From Sphingomonadales bacterium (GTDB taxonomy: Bacteria > Pseudomonadota > Alphaproteobacteria > Sphingomonadales > Sphingomonadaceae), in contig JAIXOE010000014.1 in assembly GCA_027486895.1 (NCBI GenBank), forward strand, positions 59,199-123,198: DNA of 64,000 nt. The letters are read 5' to 3'. Below, piece by piece: positions 63,102 through 64,000 of the stretch. A model generated the notes under the pieces. That model saw only the letters and a list, made by a program, of their open reading frames with translations, was not told the origin of the DNA and did no database searches. A program made the position numbers and the translations under genes. Numbering within the stretch: the first letter of the stretch is position 1; each line of letters opens with the position of its first letter.

Positions 63102-63833
63102 TTAAACCTTCCAGCCGCTATGTATCGCGACGAGCCCGCCCAAAATTGGTTCTACTTTGGTTTGTACAAAGCCTGCCTCGCCAATCATGCGCTTAAAATT
63201 TTGCATGTCGGGGAAGCGGCGGATGGATTCTACAAGATAACGGTAGCTGTCTTCGTCGCCCGCAATTGCTTTGCCCAGCCTTGGCACCAATTTGTCTGAA
63301 TAGACGTCATATATCTGCGCAAGGCCCGGCCATTCGACTGTTGAAAACTCGAGGCAGAAGAAACGGCCGCCATAGCGCAAGACACGGTGCGCTTCGCGCA
63401 GGGCCTTGGGAATGTCGGTGACGTTGCGGATGCCGAAGGCAATTGTGTAGGCATCGAAATGTGCATCGGGAAAGCTGAGCGTTTCGGCATTTTGCGGTGA
63501 CCAGATAAGGCTGTCGATGCCGCGCTTCATCGCGCGCTCCATACCAACGTCGAGCATGTCCTCATTGATATCGGAAACCGTGACTTGCGCGCCCGATTTT
63601 TCCATGCGGAAAGCGATGTCGCCGGTACCACCAGCCATATCCAGGATATCCTCGCCATCGCGGGGTTTTACGCGGCGCACAAAGGTGTCTTTCCACAACC
63701 GATGCATGCCGCCTGACATCGCATCATTCATGATGTCATATTTGCTTGCGACGTTCGAAAAGACGCCGCCTACGCGTTTTGTCTTCTCTTCAGGGCTAAC
63801 CTGTTCATAGCCAAAGGATACCGTATCATTCAT
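63102..63833 (-). CDS. ubiE: Ubiquinone/menaquinone C-methyltransferase UbiE
   Basis: The 243-residue SAM methyltransferase has the Ubie motifs VFSNVASKYDIMNDAMSGGMHRLWK (residues 24-48), SAM motif I LDMAGGTGDIAFRM, and AFGIRNVTDIPKALREAHRVL. It adds the ring C-methyl group in ubiquinone synthesis. The ATG at 63833 follows an AGG; an upstream in-frame ATG lacks conserved residues. It is the first gene of the operon ubiE-ubiB-coaBC-dut-moeB and is divergent from mutM. Confidence 0.95.
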   Translation of the reverse strand: MNDTVSFGYEQVSPEEKTKRVGGVFSNVASKYDIMNDAMSGGMHRLWKDTFVRRVKPRDGEDILDMAGGTGDIAFRMEKSGAQVTVSDINEDMLDVGMERAMKRGIDSLIWSPQNAETLSFPDAHFDAYTIAFGIRNVTDIPKALREAHRVLRYGGRFFCLEFSTVEWPGLAQIYDVYSDKLVPRLGKAIAGDEDSYRYLVESIRRFPDMQNFKRMIGEAGFVQTKVEPILGGLVAIHSGWKV

Positions 63834-63891
63834 CCTGCAGCCTCTAGCCGATTGTTGCGCCAGCCGCAAAGGCTGTTAGGTGCAAAACTAT

Positions 63892-64000
63892 ATGCCTGAA
63901 TTACCTGAAGTGGAAACCACAGTCGCCGGCCTGCGTTCGGTGCTTGAAGGCGAGATTATCGCGCGGGCTGAACCGCGCCGCGCAGACTTGCGCTGGCCCA
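63892..64000 (+). CDS. mutM: Formamidopyrimidine-DNA glycosylase, N-terminus only
   Basis: The first 36 codons read [20 protein letters not shown], with catalytic Pro2 and Glu3, so this is MutM/Fpg, which removes 8-oxoguanine. The gene runs off the right edge. It starts 58 bases from the divergent ubiE ATG. Confidence 0.95.
   Translation, partial: MPELPEVETTVAGLRSVLEGEIIARAEPRRADLRWP

Overview
The window looks like a chromosomal segment of a sphingomonad-type alphaproteobacterium (order Sphingomonadales; a Sphingopyxis/Sphingorhabdus-like genus is an inference). The grounds are moderately high G+C, a CtrA response regulator with a full CtrA box and GANTC methylation sites upstream, large TonB-dependent receptors, a TPR-sulfotransferase, UPF0262 and Bpt family proteins, and a dispersed hairpin repeat of the kind common in sphingomonad genomes. 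Coding density is high and many neighbours overlap by ATGA or TGATG. There are no insertion sequences, phage genes or CRISPR arrays.

Layout. 1-6.3 kb: amidohydrolase (cut by the left edge), 3-hydroxyisobutyrate dehydrogenase-like enzyme, threonine dehydratase, the N-end-rule transferase Bpt, a PLP decarboxylase, and a compositionally odd island with a GNAT gene. 6.4-11.5 kb: small secreted proteins, an RcnB/glycine-zipper protein behind a second CtrA-like box, and a repair-type run (pirin, ArfB, free-methionine-sulfoxide reductase), then an M20 peptidase. 11.5-18.9 kb: ctrA, M28 peptidase, PPP-type phosphatase, DoxX, dcd, cdd, a degenerate GH25 protein and UPF0262. 19-25.8 kb: dnaB, ubiG, lysC, a nitronate monooxygenase and a YdbS/YdbT-like PH-domain pair. 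25.8-31.7 kb: a vitamin B12 uptake operon (btuB-btuF-btuC-btuD plus a PhoD-like lipoprotein) behind a clear cobalamin riboswitch. 31.7-36.6 kb: molybdenum hydroxylase genes (iorAB-like) divergent from their XdhC/MocA maturation genes. 36.6-40.9 kb: TPR-sulfotransferase and a large TonB receptor ending in three successive hairpins. 40.9-46.9 kb: Rieske oxygenase plus FAD oxidoreductase, divergent from a TetR regulator across a perfect inverted-repeat operator, then tryptophan 2,3-dioxygenase and a Tat-exported PhoD phosphatase.

48.4-52.5 kb is the most unusual part. It holds an H-NOX nitric oxide sensor gene, a hybrid histidine kinase with a probable HNOBA sensor domain, a 78-residue protein that looks like a lone histidine-kinase dimerisation domain, a REC-wHTH response regulator, and a second protein with the same type of wHTH domain. 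These parts fit a complete four-step phosphorelay (kinase, receiver, DHp-type phosphotransferase, output regulator). 

52.7-64 kb: tRNA-Arg(CCG), a valine catabolism operon (acyl-CoA dehydrogenase, 3-hydroxyisobutyryl-CoA hydrolase, enoyl-CoA hydratase), nth, dapB, a sirtuin, and the compact operon ubiE-ubiB-coaBC-dut-moeB, divergent from mutM, which is cut by the right edge.
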